Origin: an uncultured bacterium
Lineage (GTDB): Bacteria; Bacteroidota; Bacteroidia; Bacteroidales; Bacteroidaceae
Assembly: GCA_945788485.1 (NCBI GenBank)
Contig: CALZMB010000014.1
Location: 1 to 16,926, forward strand
Direction of reading: 5' to 3'
DNA length: 16,926 nucleotides
Part shown: positions 1 to 9,724 of the stretch, piece by piece
Layout: each line of letters opens with the position of its first letter
How positions within the stretch are numbered: position 1 is the first letter of the stretch
Notes under the pieces: model-generated
What the model saw: the letters and a program-made list of their open reading frames with translations, nothing else
The model's database searches: none
Told to the model about the DNA's origin: nothing
Position numbers and translations under genes: made by a program

Positions 1-60
1 CCACCAAAATGGTGGCTTATAAGCAGTTACAAAAACGTTTTGCAAGTATTGTCAGAGGGT
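1..60 (-). other. inverted repeats just downstream of mnmE
   Basis: The first 15 bases form a perfect 5-bp-arm inverted repeat (CCACC, AAAAT, GGTGG), directly followed by the 10-bp palindrome GCTTATAAGC (15-24). A second weak hairpin (CAAAA/TTTTG arms) lies near 32-44. Seen on the minus strand, these follow the mnmE stop codon by 16 to 60 bases, so they could be part of a transcription end. No T-run is visible before the window edge, so the call as a terminator is weak. No protein is supported here. Confidence 0.3.
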
Positions 61-1455
61 CTATTTACCGATGCAAAAATGCCGGAAGATGTTTGAGAGC
101 GTTTCTTCTGTCGTGATGGCACCTCCGGTGATGTCGGCGAGATGTCGGAGGGCGGCGCGGAGGTCTTCGCTGATGAGGTCTCCGCTGAGGTCTATGTCAA
201 GGGCTTGCATGACGTTGGTGATGCTTTGGTGAGCCTTCACGAGAGAGGCGTAGTGGCGTGCGGATGTTATGATGACGTCGTTTTCGGTGAAAGAGGGGAT
301 GCCGGCGGCGTTGTAGATGGTGTCTTTCAGCTGTTGGATGTTGCTGTTCTGCTTGGCGCTGATGCCGATGATATGTGCATCGGGGAAGAGGGGGGAGAGT
401 TGTGCCGTGATGTCGGATATGTCTGTTTTGTTGTTGACGACGATGAGTGTCTTGTGTTGGCAGAGGGCGAGAATGTCTTCTGCCTCTTTTTTTGCCGGTA
501 TGTTGTCGAGCATCCACACGACGATTGCCGCTTCGTTGATTTTTTTGTATGTGCGGTCGATTCCGAGTTGTTCTATTGTGTCGTCGGTGTCTCTTATGCC
601 GGCGGTGTCGATGAATCTGAATGTCACGCCGTTGATGACGGTGGTGTCTTCGATGACGTCTCTTGTTGTGCCGTGAATGTCGCTTACGATGGCTCGTTCG
701 TCGCCTACGAGCAGGTTTAGCAGTGTGCTTTTGCCTACGTTTGTCTTTCCTGCGATAGCCACGGCGATGCCTTCTTTCATTGCTTTGCCAGACGCGAACG
801 ACGCGGCGAGGGTGGTGATGCGTTGGTCGATTTGCCTTGAAAGTTCAGCCAGTTGTGTGCGGTCGGCAAATTCGAGGTCTTCGTGGTCGGAGAAGTCGAG
901 TTCGAGTTCGAGGAGAGAGGTGAGTTTCAAGAGTTGTTCTCTTAGTTGTGCGAGTTCGTTGGAGAAGTTCCCTTTGAGTTGCGAGAGCGCCATTTTGTGT
1001 GTTGCGCTATTTGTAGCGGCTATGAGGTCGGCAACGGCTTCGGCCTGGCTGAGGTCGAGTTTCCCGTTGAGGAAAGCCCGTTGTGTGAATTCTCCGGGTT
1101 GTGCCATGACGCATCCTTGCCTGAGAAGTGTCTGGAGGATGTTTTTCATGATGTATGCCGAGCCGTGGCATGAGATTTCTATGCTGTCTTCTCCGGTGTA
1201 TGAGTGTGGCGCGCGGAAGAGTGACAGCATCACCTCGTCGATGACGGCGGCTGTCTTTTCGCTTTTCTCTTGGGAGAGGATTTGTCCGTAGTGCAGAGTG
1301 TATCCTTTTGCTTTGGTGATTGTGTTGTCGTTCCCGTTTTTTTTGAACACTTTGTCTGCAATGTCTATTGCGTTTTCTCCTGAGATGCGTATGATTCCTA
1401 TGGCTCCTCCCGCAGGTGTCGCCATGGCGCATATTGTGTTTTTGTTATGTGTCAT
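61..1455 (-). CDS. mnmE: tRNA modification GTPase MnmE
   Basis: MnmE works with MnmG to install the (carboxymethyl)aminomethyl group on the wobble uridine of certain tRNAs, using GTP and a folate one-carbon donor. The 464-residue product has the full family layout. An N-terminal folate-binding domain (about 1-120) and a helical domain surround an inserted Ras-like G domain. Its motifs are clear: P-loop GKTNVGKS at 236-243, TTRD at 263-266, DTAGIRD at 283-289, NKTD at 342-345 and SAK at 366-368. The protein ends in the signature FCIGK, whose Cys is needed for modification. Length is close to the E. coli protein (about 454). It starts with ATG, 12 bases after the DUF389 stop, and is the last gene of a leftward operon. 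No defect is seen. Confidence 0.98.
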   Translation of the reverse strand: MTHNKNTICAMATPAGGAIGIIRISGENAIDIADKVFKKNGNDNTITKAKGYTLHYGQILSQEKSEKTAAVIDEVMLSLFRAPHSYTGEDSIEISCHGSAYIMKNILQTLLRQGCVMAQPGEFTQRAFLNGKLDLSQAEAVADLIAATNSATHKMALSQLKGNFSNELAQLREQLLKLTSLLELELDFSDHEDLEFADRTQLAELSRQIDQRITTLAASFASGKAMKEGIAVAIAGKTNVGKSTLLNLLVGDERAIVSDIHGTTRDVIEDTTVINGVTFRFIDTAGIRDTDDTIEQLGIDRTYKKINEAAIVVWMLDNIPAKKEAEDILALCQHKTLIVVNNKTDISDITAQLSPLFPDAHIIGISAKQNSNIQQLKDTIYNAAGIPSFTENDVIITSARHYASLVKAHQSITNVMQALDIDLSGDLISEDLRAALRHLADITGGAITTEETLSNIFRHFCIGK

Positions 1456-1467
1456 TGGTGGGTTGGT

Positions 1468-2808
1468 TTAGTAGATGACGAGGCTGTCGGCTTTCACCCG
1501 TTCCTGCAGCCATTGTCCGAGTCTTGTCTTCTCTTGTTGTGACAGAGGTTTCTTGTTTTCTGTCGAAATGATGGCTGCGACGAAATGTTTCACTTCGTTG
1601 TTTTCGCTGTTTGCCTGCGCTACTTTAGAGATGGTGATGGTGTTGACTTGCGGGAAGAGGATGTTGAGTTCTTTCCTGATGTCAGCCGTTATGTTTTCGT
1701 ATTGCTTGTATTCGTCGAGCTGGCTTGTGAGGTTGGTGACTTCGGCCGATAGCTCGATGATTTTCTTCTGGTCGTTTTGTCTTGTTGTCGTGATTTGTGA
1801 GATTTGCGAGTTGAGTTTGAGCAGGCTGTCTCCTTGTTCTCCCTGTATGATGTTGAGTTTGATGTCGTCGAGGCCGTATTGCCTCATGCTATGTTGTGCC
1901 GCTGCTGTTGTGGAGTCAGATATTTCTTTTCCTACGGCGATGATGTTCAGCGTTTTCTTTTCTTTGTCGAGGGATGATGAGATTATTTGTGTTCCGTTCT
2001 GTTGCAGTTCTTTGTGCAGGAAAGAGCTGATGTTGTTTTGCTGTATGCTTTTCCTGACGATGTTGTATGTCATGGCAGCCGCTGGCAGAATGGTGATGAC
2101 GGCGAGCGCCATGATGACGTGGCGTGCTTTTTTCTCTGCTGCGGGTGAGAGGAAGTCTTTTTTCTTGAATTGCATCAGTCTGACTCCGATGTATGTGGAA
2201 AGGCTGATGAAGACGGTGTTGATGAAGAAGAGGTAGAACGCTCCGAGGAAATAGAGAATGTGTCCTGTCGCGAGTCCGTAGCCTGCGGTGCAGAGCGGCG
2301 GCATGAGAGCGGTTGCGATGGCAACGCCTGGCAGCACGTTTCCTTTTCCTTTTGTGCAGATGGCGAGAATGCCTGCCGCTCCGCCGAATGTCGCTATGAG
2401 GACGTCGTAGATTGTAGGCGATGTTCGTGCGAGGAGTTCGGACTGCGCTTCTCCGAGGGGCGTGATGAGGAAATAGAGAGTTGCGGTGAGTACGCTGATG
2501 ACGGTTGCCACTCCGAAGTTGCGTGCGGCTCTCTTCAGCAGTTCGAGGTCGTTGATGCCTACGGCGAGGCCCATGCCGATGATGGGTCCCATGAGCGGTG
2601 AGATGAGCATGGCTCCGATGATGACAGCTGTGGAGTTGACGTTAAGTCCGAGCGATGCGATGAAGATGGCGAAGACGAGCACCCAGAGGTTCGGGCCGGT
2701 GAATGTGACGCCTTGTTTTATCTGCAAGACGATGTCCGCTTCGTTCTCCATGAATTGTTTCACGACGAAATGTTCTTTCAGGAGGGATAGGATGCTGTTT
2801 TCTTTCAT
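1468..2808 (-). CDS. DUF389 family integral membrane protein
   Basis: This 446-residue protein belongs to the DUF389 family of uncharacterised membrane proteins. A short soluble N-terminus is followed by about six or seven hydrophobic segments (roughly 41-60, 62-84, 98-116, 136-153, 157-178, 183-206 and 231-251). The second segment carries the family signature GAMLISPLMGPI at 65-76, and there is a conserved ALMPPLCTAGYGLA stretch near 167-180. The C-terminal 190 residues are soluble, with a heptad-rich region (about 328-380) that should form a coiled coil, probably in the periplasm or cytoplasm as an oligomerisation arm. The biochemical role is not known. It sits 18 bases after the helix-hairpin-helix gene and 12 before mnmE, so it is presumably co-transcribed with both. 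Neighbours suggest no substrate. Confidence 0.9.
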   Translation of the reverse strand: MKENSILSLLKEHFVVKQFMENEADIVLQIKQGVTFTGPNLWVLVFAIFIASLGLNVNSTAVIIGAMLISPLMGPIIGMGLAVGINDLELLKRAARNFGVATVISVLTATLYFLITPLGEAQSELLARTSPTIYDVLIATFGGAAGILAICTKGKGNVLPGVAIATALMPPLCTAGYGLATGHILYFLGAFYLFFINTVFISLSTYIGVRLMQFKKKDFLSPAAEKKARHVIMALAVITILPAAAMTYNIVRKSIQQNNISSFLHKELQQNGTQIISSSLDKEKKTLNIIAVGKEISDSTTAAAQHSMRQYGLDDIKLNIIQGEQGDSLLKLNSQISQITTTRQNDQKKIIELSAEVTNLTSQLDEYKQYENITADIRKELNILFPQVNTITISKVAQANSENNEVKHFVAAIISTENKKPLSQQEKTRLGQWLQERVKADSLVIY

Positions 2809-2826
2809 GATGTTGTTGTTTTTTTA

Positions 2827-3804
2827 TCAGTAAGTGATGTATGGCCTGAGTTTGTCTATGAGCTGTTGCGGGAAAGTGTTCAGCAGCCTGAGTTCAGAGA
2901 TGTCGTTGATGCGTCCGTGTATGCGTCTGTAGTCGATTATCTGTTTTGCCATTGTGTATGAGATGTATGGATGTGCCCTGAGTTTCTCTGATGTTGCTGA
3001 GTTGATGTTTATCTGCCTCACGTCAGTGCTGCCTGTGGTGATGTATTGCAGGGCAGATTCGGGGAATCCTTCTATTTCGAGCAGTTGTTCGGCGGAAATG
3101 AATCCTCCGAGTTGTTCTCTGCGCCTGACGATTTGTCTTGCGAAGAATGCTCCGATGCCCGGGATGCGTCTGAGCGTGATGGTGTCGGCGCGGCTGATGT
3201 CCATTGTCTGTCCGGGTTTCAGTTTCTGGGGATATGTAAGTTGCTGCTGGTTGCCATGTGCCGTGTCGCTGTTGAGTGCTGTATGCTGTCTGTCTGCAGT
3301 GGCGTTTTTGTTGTCTGTGTATCTTTTTTTGCCGTAGATGTCGCCTGCTTCTTTGTATTCAGGCGATATTTTTATGTATGGCAGCAGTTCTTTGTATTTC
3401 TTCACTGTCAGTCCGTACAGTCGCGCGAAGTCTTCGGGGCAGGTGTATGCTCCTCCGGCAGCCCTGTATCTGTAGATGCTTCTGACTTGCCATGGCTGCA
3501 GCCCGAGGTTGAGCAGTGTTGTCGAATCGGCTGTGTTCGGGTCGAACGTCACGAGTGTCACTTTCTTTGCCTCTGTGGCGTAGTATTGTGTGCCTTTGTC
3601 CGCATTCCGGTGTCTGCTGTTCTCGCCTGATGCCATTGCCTGTCTTCCGCCGTCAAGTTCTGTATCTTTTGCCTTCGGGTTGTCGTGTATGTTGTCTTCG
3701 TATATGATTACGGCAACGGCGAGTGCTACGACAAGCAGCCCGATGATTATGCCGCGGTCTTGTCTGGCGATGTTTATGAGTTCAGTAGGAGAGTGGTCAA
3801 ACAT
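2827..3804 (-). CDS. membrane-anchored ComEA-like helix-hairpin-helix protein
   Basis: The 325-residue product has one hydrophobic segment near the N-terminus (about 18-35), then a low-complexity linker and three helix-hairpin-helix units. They lie at about 86-131 (FDPNTADSTTLLNLGL), 202-256 (ISRADTITLRRIPGIGAFFA) and 264-322 (ININSATSEKLRAHPYISY). The phrase ININSAT and the IPGIGAFFARQIV pattern are typical of ComEA-type DNA-binding modules. Bacteroidetes commonly carry such anchored multi-HhH proteins. A role in DNA binding or uptake at the membrane is a family-based inference, since no other competence gene is present here. It follows the RNA methyltransferase gene by 32 bases and precedes the DUF389 gene by 18, so it is mid-operon. 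The ATG start is immediately followed by a plausible short cytoplasmic tail. Confidence 0.88.
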   Translation of the reverse strand: MFDHSPTELINIARQDRGIIIGLLVVALAVAVIIYEDNIHDNPKAKDTELDGGRQAMASGENSRHRNADKGTQYYATEAKKVTLVTFDPNTADSTTLLNLGLQPWQVRSIYRYRAAGGAYTCPEDFARLYGLTVKKYKELLPYIKISPEYKEAGDIYGKKRYTDNKNATADRQHTALNSDTAHGNQQQLTYPQKLKPGQTMDISRADTITLRRIPGIGAFFARQIVRRREQLGGFISAEQLLEIEGFPESALQYITTGSTDVRQININSATSEKLRAHPYISYTMAKQIIDYRRIHGRINDISELRLLNTFPQQLIDKLRPYITY

Positions 3805-3836
3805 ATTGCGTTGTACAATCTGTCATTGAGAATCTT

Positions 3837-4388
3837 TCATTCTGTTTTGTTGTAGAAATATCTTGCGAACTCCCAAATCACTATTCCGGCAGTGACGGAG
3901 ACGTTGAGCGAGTGTTTTGTTCCGTGTTGCGGAATTTCTATGCAAGTGTCGCACATGTCGATGACGTGCTGCCCTACGCCGTGAACTTCGTTGCCGAGCA
4001 CTACGGCGCAACCTTTCATGTCTTTCCAGTTGCGTATCTCGTCAGCGGGCATCATCACGGAGCCTTCGCATTGTTCGGCGGCGAAGACTTTGTAGCCTCT
4101 TTCTCTTATGGTTCTGACAGCCTCAGTTGTGTCGTTGACGTATGTCCATCTGACGCTGTCTTCTGCTCCGAGAGCAGTTTTGTGTATGTCGTTGTGCGGC
4201 GGCTGTGCTGTTATGCCGCACAAGAAAATCTCTTCTGCCCTGAACGCGTCGGCTGTTCTGAACACCGACCCTATGTTGTGCATCGAGCGCACATTGTCGA
4301 GCACGATGACGAGCGGCATTTTCTCCGCCTGCCGGTATTGTTCTGCCGAGATGCGTTCTATCTCTGTTGTTTTCAGTTTTCTGGACAC
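3837..4388 (-). CDS. SpoU/TrmH-family RNA 2'-O-methyltransferase
   Basis: This 183-residue protein is a compact SPOUT-class methyltransferase, expected to transfer a methyl group from S-adenosylmethionine to a ribose 2'-OH in tRNA or rRNA. All three family motifs are visible. Motif 1 is the NVRSMHNIGSVFRTAD stretch at 32-47, with the Asn and Arg residues used in RNA binding and catalysis. Motif 2 is VLGNEVHGV at 130-138. Motif 3 is IPQHGTKHSLNVSVTAG at 152-168, which forms the trefoil knot. There is no extra N-terminal RNA-binding domain, so the exact nucleotide target cannot be read from the sequence. The start is GTG: there is no in-frame ATG upstream, while the region before it is AT-rich as is usual for Bacteroidetes starts. 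It lies 58 bases after the aldo/keto reductase gene. Confidence 0.93.
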   Translation of the reverse strand: MSRKLKTTEIERISAEQYRQAEKMPLVIVLDNVRSMHNIGSVFRTADAFRAEEIFLCGITAQPPHNDIHKTALGAEDSVRWTYVNDTTEAVRTIRERGYKVFAAEQCEGSVMMPADEIRNWKDMKGCAVVLGNEVHGVGQHVIDMCDTCIEIPQHGTKHSLNVSVTAGIVIWEFARYFYNKTE

Positions 4389-4446
4389 TGTCTGTTCTGT
4401 TTTTGTTTATATTAAGGATAGGTGAAGCGTCTGCCTCGCGATGGCC

Positions 4447-5382
4447 TCAGATGCCGATGTTCTCTTTCAGTTGTTCGACGCTGCTTGCCCCGACGATTAC
4501 AGATGTGACGCCGTTTCTGCTGAGGGTCCATTTCAGGGCTTTCTTCGCCAGTGTGTCGCCTTCGTTTTCCGCTTCAGCTTTCCATTGCCTGAGTTGTGCC
4601 ATGAGCTGAGGCGTGAGCATGTCTTCGCTGAGGAACTTTGTCTTTGCCATGCGGCTGTCATCCGGCACGCCGTTGAGGTATCTGTCAGTGAGCAGCCCTT
4701 GCGCGAGCGGTGAGAACGAGATGAATCCGATGCCTCTTTCTGTGCATAGTTTCAGTGTGCCGTTCTCTTCCGGCTCCCGGTCGAGCATGTTCAGCCTGTC
4801 CTGCACGATGAGCAGTGGCGCGTCGTGTCTGTCGAGGTAGTCGATAGCCATCTCCAGTTCTTTCTTCGGCCATCTTGATATGCCGAGATAGAGGGCTTTC
4901 CCTTGCCTTACGATGTCCACCATAGCCTGCAGTGTCTCTTCGACGGGTGTGTTGGGGTCGAAGCGGTGGCTGTAGAAGAGATCGACATATTCGAGGTTCA
5001 TTCTTTTCAGGCTCTGGTTGAGGCTTGCGATGAGATATTTTCTTGACCCCCAGTTGCCGTACGGTCCTTCCCACATGTCGTATCCGGCTTTCGTGCTGAT
5101 GAATAGTTCGTCTCTGTATGGCGCGAAATCGTCTTTCATCAGTAGTCCGAGCGTTGTCTCTGCGCTGCCGTATGGCGGCCCGTAGTTGTTTGCGAGGTCG
5201 AAGTGCGTGATGCCGTGGTCGAAAGCGTACCGTGTGATAGCCCTGCTGCGTTCGAGCGGGTCCACGCCTCCGAAGTTGTGCCAGAATCCGAGGCTCACTT
5301 TCGGCAGCATCACACCGCTGTTTCCGCATCGTCTGTATTCCATGCCGTTATGGTATCTGTCGGCTTGTGCTGAGTATGTCAT
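4447..5382 (-). CDS. aldo/keto reductase, YghZ/GpR-like, short C-terminus
   Basis: An NADPH-dependent aldo/keto reductase of the YghZ group (E. coli YghZ reduces L-glyceraldehyde 3-phosphate), here 311 residues. The TIM-barrel catalytic tetrad is intact: D62, Y67 in DLANNYG, K98 in FISTKAG and H139 in YSHR. Family phrases include GNWGSRKYLIASLNQSLKRM, YVDLFYSHRFDP and the cofactor-end motif VTSVIVGASSVEQLKENI. The protein stops right after ENIGI. E. coli YghZ is about 346 residues and continues roughly 35 residues beyond this point, so the C-terminal helices are missing. This is either a natural short form or a small 3' lesion. It is the first gene of the leftward operon, behind a strong promoter at 5439-5470. 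The substrate is not defined by the sequence. Confidence 0.9.
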   Translation of the reverse strand: MTYSAQADRYHNGMEYRRCGNSGVMLPKVSLGFWHNFGGVDPLERSRAITRYAFDHGITHFDLANNYGPPYGSAETTLGLLMKDDFAPYRDELFISTKAGYDMWEGPYGNWGSRKYLIASLNQSLKRMNLEYVDLFYSHRFDPNTPVEETLQAMVDIVRQGKALYLGISRWPKKELEMAIDYLDRHDAPLLIVQDRLNMLDREPEENGTLKLCTERGIGFISFSPLAQGLLTDRYLNGVPDDSRMAKTKFLSEDMLTPQLMAQLRQWKAEAENEGDTLAKKALKWTLSRNGVTSVIVGASSVEQLKENIGI

Positions 5383-5438
5383 GTTGGGTATAGGTGTAGG
5401 TTTGTTTTTCTATGCCTTCGGCTTGCGCCTTGTCTCTG

Positions 5439-5470
5439 CAAAGTTACGAATTGTTTTCCTATTGTGCAAA
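5439..5470 (-). promoter_or_regulatory. Bacteroidetes-type promoter of the leftward operon
   Basis: On the minus strand, TTTG (5467-5470) is followed after exactly 20 bases by TAACTTTG (5439-5446). This fits the Bacteroidetes housekeeping pattern TTTG/TAnnTTTG at the preferred spacing. Transcription would begin about 50 bases before the reductase ATG at 5382 and could read through all five minus-strand genes to mnmE. Confidence 0.75.
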
Positions 5471-5526
5471 TTTTTTGTGGTGTATGGCGCTAAATGCCGC
5501 AATTCGACATAAATTTATCCTGCATA

Positions 5527-5558
5527 TTTCGTCAATTGGAAATAAAATGCTAATTTTG
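5527..5558 (+). promoter_or_regulatory. promoter of clpS-clpA(-aat)
   Basis: TAATTTTG at 5551-5558 matches the Bacteroidetes -7 element perfectly. TTTC at 5527-5530, 20 bases upstream, is a one-mismatch -33 element. The predicted transcript starts near 5565, giving a leader of about 50 bases before clpS. It is divergent from the operon promoter at 5439-5470, about 57 bases away. Confidence 0.65.
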
Positions 5559-5570
5559 CATCTTGATGCT

Positions 5571-5585
5571 GTCTTGCAGCAAGAC
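5571..5585 (+). promoter_or_regulatory. perfect inverted repeat in the clpS leader
   Basis: GTCTTGC-A-GCAAGAC is a perfect 7-bp-arm inverted repeat lying just after the predicted transcription start and about 32 bases before the clpS ATG. As DNA it has the geometry of an operator. As RNA it would form a short hairpin of about 5 bp near the 5' end of the message. Which of the two, if either, is functional cannot be told from one sequence. Confidence 0.4.
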
Positions 5586-5617
5586 ACTCTAACCCGCAAA
5601 GCCAAATTATCCCGTCT

Positions 5618-5919
5618 ATGTCAGAGACCCAGACCACCCTTTCGCGCCAGTCACGTTTCAAGGTTCGCGAGCCGTCGCAATATCATGTGGTGTTGCACAA
5701 CGACGATGTCACGACGATGGATTTTGTCGTGATGGTTTTGATGACGATATTCCATAAGAGCCATTCGGATGCCGTTGCTATCATGATGAAGATACATCGT
5801 GAGGGCACGGGTGTCGCCGGCACCTACTATTTGGACATAGCGAAGACGAAGGCGCAGAAGACGAAGACGCTTGCTCGCCAGAACGGTTTTCCTTTAGAAG
5901 TAACAATCCAGGAGGTAAT

Positions 5920-5923
<4 letters not shown>
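5618..5923 (+). CDS. clpS: ATP-dependent Clp protease adaptor ClpS
   Basis: ClpS binds proteins bearing N-degrons (N-terminal Leu, Phe, Tyr or Trp) and hands them to the ClpA N-domain. The 101-residue product matches the usual length. It shows the family signature PSQYHVVLHNDDVTTMDFV at about 19-37, with the N-end pocket residues N28, D29 and D30 (E. coli N34-D36), M34, M56 and H60 (E. coli H66). The flexible N-terminal extension (about 1-16) that inserts into ClpA is present and polar. The ATG follows an AT-rich stretch with no Shine-Dalgarno sequence. Its stop codon overlaps the clpA start (ATGA), so translation of the two is coupled. Confidence 0.97.
5911..5915 (+). promoter_or_regulatory. 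strong Shine-Dalgarno sequence for clpA
   Basis: GGAGG lies 4 bases before the clpA ATG, inside the last codons of clpS. Bacteroidetes genes usually lack such a sequence, and the other starts in this window do. Together with the ATGA overlap it supports this start and suggests efficient re-initiation after clpS. Confidence 0.6.
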
Positions 5924-8448
<2,525 letters not shown>

Positions 8449-8521
8449 GCCGGGCTGTCTGCCATAACATTCATGGGCGGTATTTTTTTTCGTCCACCTA
8501 TATATAAGAAGCGTATTTTAC

Positions 8522-9187
8522 ATGATTTTCCGTCTCACATCCAACCCAGACCTTCTGCCCCAGCCGTCGTTAGGCGAGCCGAACGGCCTGATAGCTGTCG
8601 GCGGCGACCTCTCTCCCCGCCGTCTGATAGTGGCTTATCTCTATGGCTTCTTCCCGTGGTATGGCTTCAAGGAAGAAGACGAAATCTTGTGGTGGTGTCC
8701 GCAGCAGCGTTTTGTAATCTTCCCTGACGAGATACACATCAGCCATACGATGCGCCAACTGATACGTCGCGAGACATATACCGTCACGATGAACAAGGCG
8801 TTCGACAAGGTGATAGAGGCGTGCAGCGAGGCAGACGGGCGCAAAGCCCTCGAGGGAGCATGGCTCGGCGACGAGATGATAGCGGCCTACACGACGATGC
8901 ACCGTATTGGACATGCCAAGTCGGTGGAGGTGTGGAACAAGGCGGGAGAGCTTGTCGGAGGGCTTTACGGACTGAAAATCGGCATATGCGAGTCGTTTTT
9001 CGGAGAGAGCATGTTCAGCCGTGAGCCTAACGCCTCGAAGCTCGCGCTCATACATCTCGCGCAGTCGATGCAGGGCAGCTGTGGTGTTATCGACTGCCAG
9101 TTTGAGACGCCGCATCTGAAGAGCATGGGCGGGAGGACGATTCCATACGCTGAGTATATGGAAATATTGAAAAGGCATACGCCTTGA
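8522..9187 (+). CDS. aat: leucyl/phenylalanyl-tRNA--protein transferase
   Basis: Aat transfers Leu or Phe from aminoacyl-tRNA to the N-terminus of proteins that begin with Arg or Lys, making them ClpS substrates. The 221-residue product carries the family's landmarks: GLIAVGGDLSPRRL at 22-35, GFFPWY at 42-47, WWCPQQRFV at 57-65, GGLYG at 146-150, FGESMFSREPNASK at 160-173 and IDCQ at 190-193. The residues matching the E. coli catalytic trio are E162, D191 and Q193. Length is close to E. coli Aat (234). It starts 73 bases after clpA in the same direction, with no obvious own promoter and with a strong terminator after it, so it is probably the third gene of a clpS-clpA-aat unit. Confidence 0.96.
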   Translation: MIFRLTSNPDLLPQPSLGEPNGLIAVGGDLSPRRLIVAYLYGFFPWYGFKEEDEILWWCPQQRFVIFPDEIHISHTMRQLIRRETYTVTMNKAFDKVIEACSEADGRKALEGAWLGDEMIAAYTTMHRIGHAKSVEVWNKAGELVGGLYGLKIGICESFFGESMFSREPNASKLALIHLAQSMQGSCGVIDCQFETPHLKSMGGRTIPYAEYMEILKRHTP

Positions 9188-9213
9188 GCCAGATGCCACG
9201 GCAGGGCGCGGCG

Positions 9214-9237
9214 ATGTCAAAAAAGTATCATGTCGGC
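9214..9237 (+). repeat. 24-bp direct repeat, left copy
   Basis: This stretch matches 9631-9654 at 22 of 24 positions, including 16 identical bases in a row (AAAGTATCATGTCGGC). The two copies are in the same orientation, 417 bases apart, near the two ends of the intergenic gap. They could be a dispersed genomic repeat or the flanks of a small inserted segment. Confidence 0.7.
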
Positions 9238-9260
9238 ATTGTCGCTGACACTTATATGCA

Positions 9261-9291
9261 CGGTTTTCCTTCACGGGAAAACCGTTTTTTT
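9261..9291 (+). terminator. intrinsic terminator after aat
   Basis: A perfect 9-bp stem (CGGTTTTCC at 9261-9269 with GGAAAACCG at 9276-9284) and a 6-base loop are followed by seven T residues (9285-9291). It lies 73 bases past the aat stop and should end the clpS-clpA-aat transcript. Confidence 0.88.
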
Positions 9292-9356
9292 GTGCTGAAA
9301 AATCTGTCTCGGAGTGCTGTTTCGGCTTTTCGGCGCGCCGTTTTTGAGTGTTTTGC

Positions 9357-9466
9357 GGCGTAAGATAGTCAAAGTGGGCGGGCAAGATAGTCAATGTTGG
9401 ACCGCGAAATAGACAAGGTGAGAGGGCAAAATAGTCAAAGTCGGGCGGCAAAATAGACTGCCTTGG
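9357..9466. repeat. five contiguous 22-bp degenerate direct repeats
   Basis: The core AnATAG(T/A)C recurs with its TAG at 9366, 9388, 9410, 9432 and 9454, an exact 22-base period five times over. The unit consensus is approximately rGGGCAAAATAGTCAAAGTGGG. Units 1, 2 and 4 are closest to it, and units 3 and 5 are the most diverged. There are no spacers, so it is not a CRISPR array, and a 22-base period cannot keep a reading frame. A period of about two helical turns would put each copy on the same DNA face, as in iteron or multi-site binding arrays. Confidence 0.85.
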
Positions 9467-9630
9467 GTGACGGGAGAGTGTTTTTCGCTGCGCTTTTTTG
9501 TTGAGTTGTCTGTGTTTTTCTATGTAAACGGTTGTGTGTCAAGAAGATATGATTTTTCCTACAGAATCTCGCCAAAAAGCCAAAAAAACTGGGTGCGGGA
9601 CAGTCTGTGGGAAAAATCTCCGGTTTCGGT

Positions 9631-9654
9631 ATGTTAAGAAAGTATCATGTCGGC
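9631..9654 (+). repeat. 24-bp direct repeat, right copy
   Basis: Partner of 9214-9237 (22 of 24 bases identical, same orientation). It ends 70 bases from the stop codon of the phosphoethanolamine transferase gene. Confidence 0.7.
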
Positions 9655-9684
9655 GCAGATGGGGCTGCAAATGGGAGGGCTGTG

Positions 9685-9705
9685 TTCTTCGACCTGGTCG
9701 AAGAA
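9685..9705. repeat. 21-bp palindrome, copy 1 (after phosphoethanolamine transferase gene)
   Basis: TTCTTCGACC-T-GGTCGAAGAA is a perfect 10-bp-arm inverted repeat located 20 bases past the stop codon of the minus-strand transferase gene. An identical copy lies at 11382-11402, and the flanks are shared as well (TGTG before, TAC after). No T-run follows, so it is not a classical intrinsic terminator. A REP-like element protecting the 3' end of the message, or a protein-binding site, are the options. Confidence 0.8.
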
Positions 9706-9724
9706 TACAGGCAGGGCGGCGGGT

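Larger units (their letters stand above)
9188..9724. other. 537-bp non-coding gap between convergent genes
   Basis: No protein-coding gene can be supported between the stop codons of aat (plus) and the phosphoethanolamine transferase (minus). The short frames here lack any family resemblance. The gap holds the aat terminator, five 22-bp repeats, two copies of a 24-bp direct repeat and one copy of a 21-bp palindrome, each listed separately. The stretch 9467-9630 shows nothing I can interpret. Confidence 0.7.

Noticed and set aside
9357..9466. CRISPR array
   Set aside because: The 22-bp units are contiguous with no unique spacers, and no cas gene is present.
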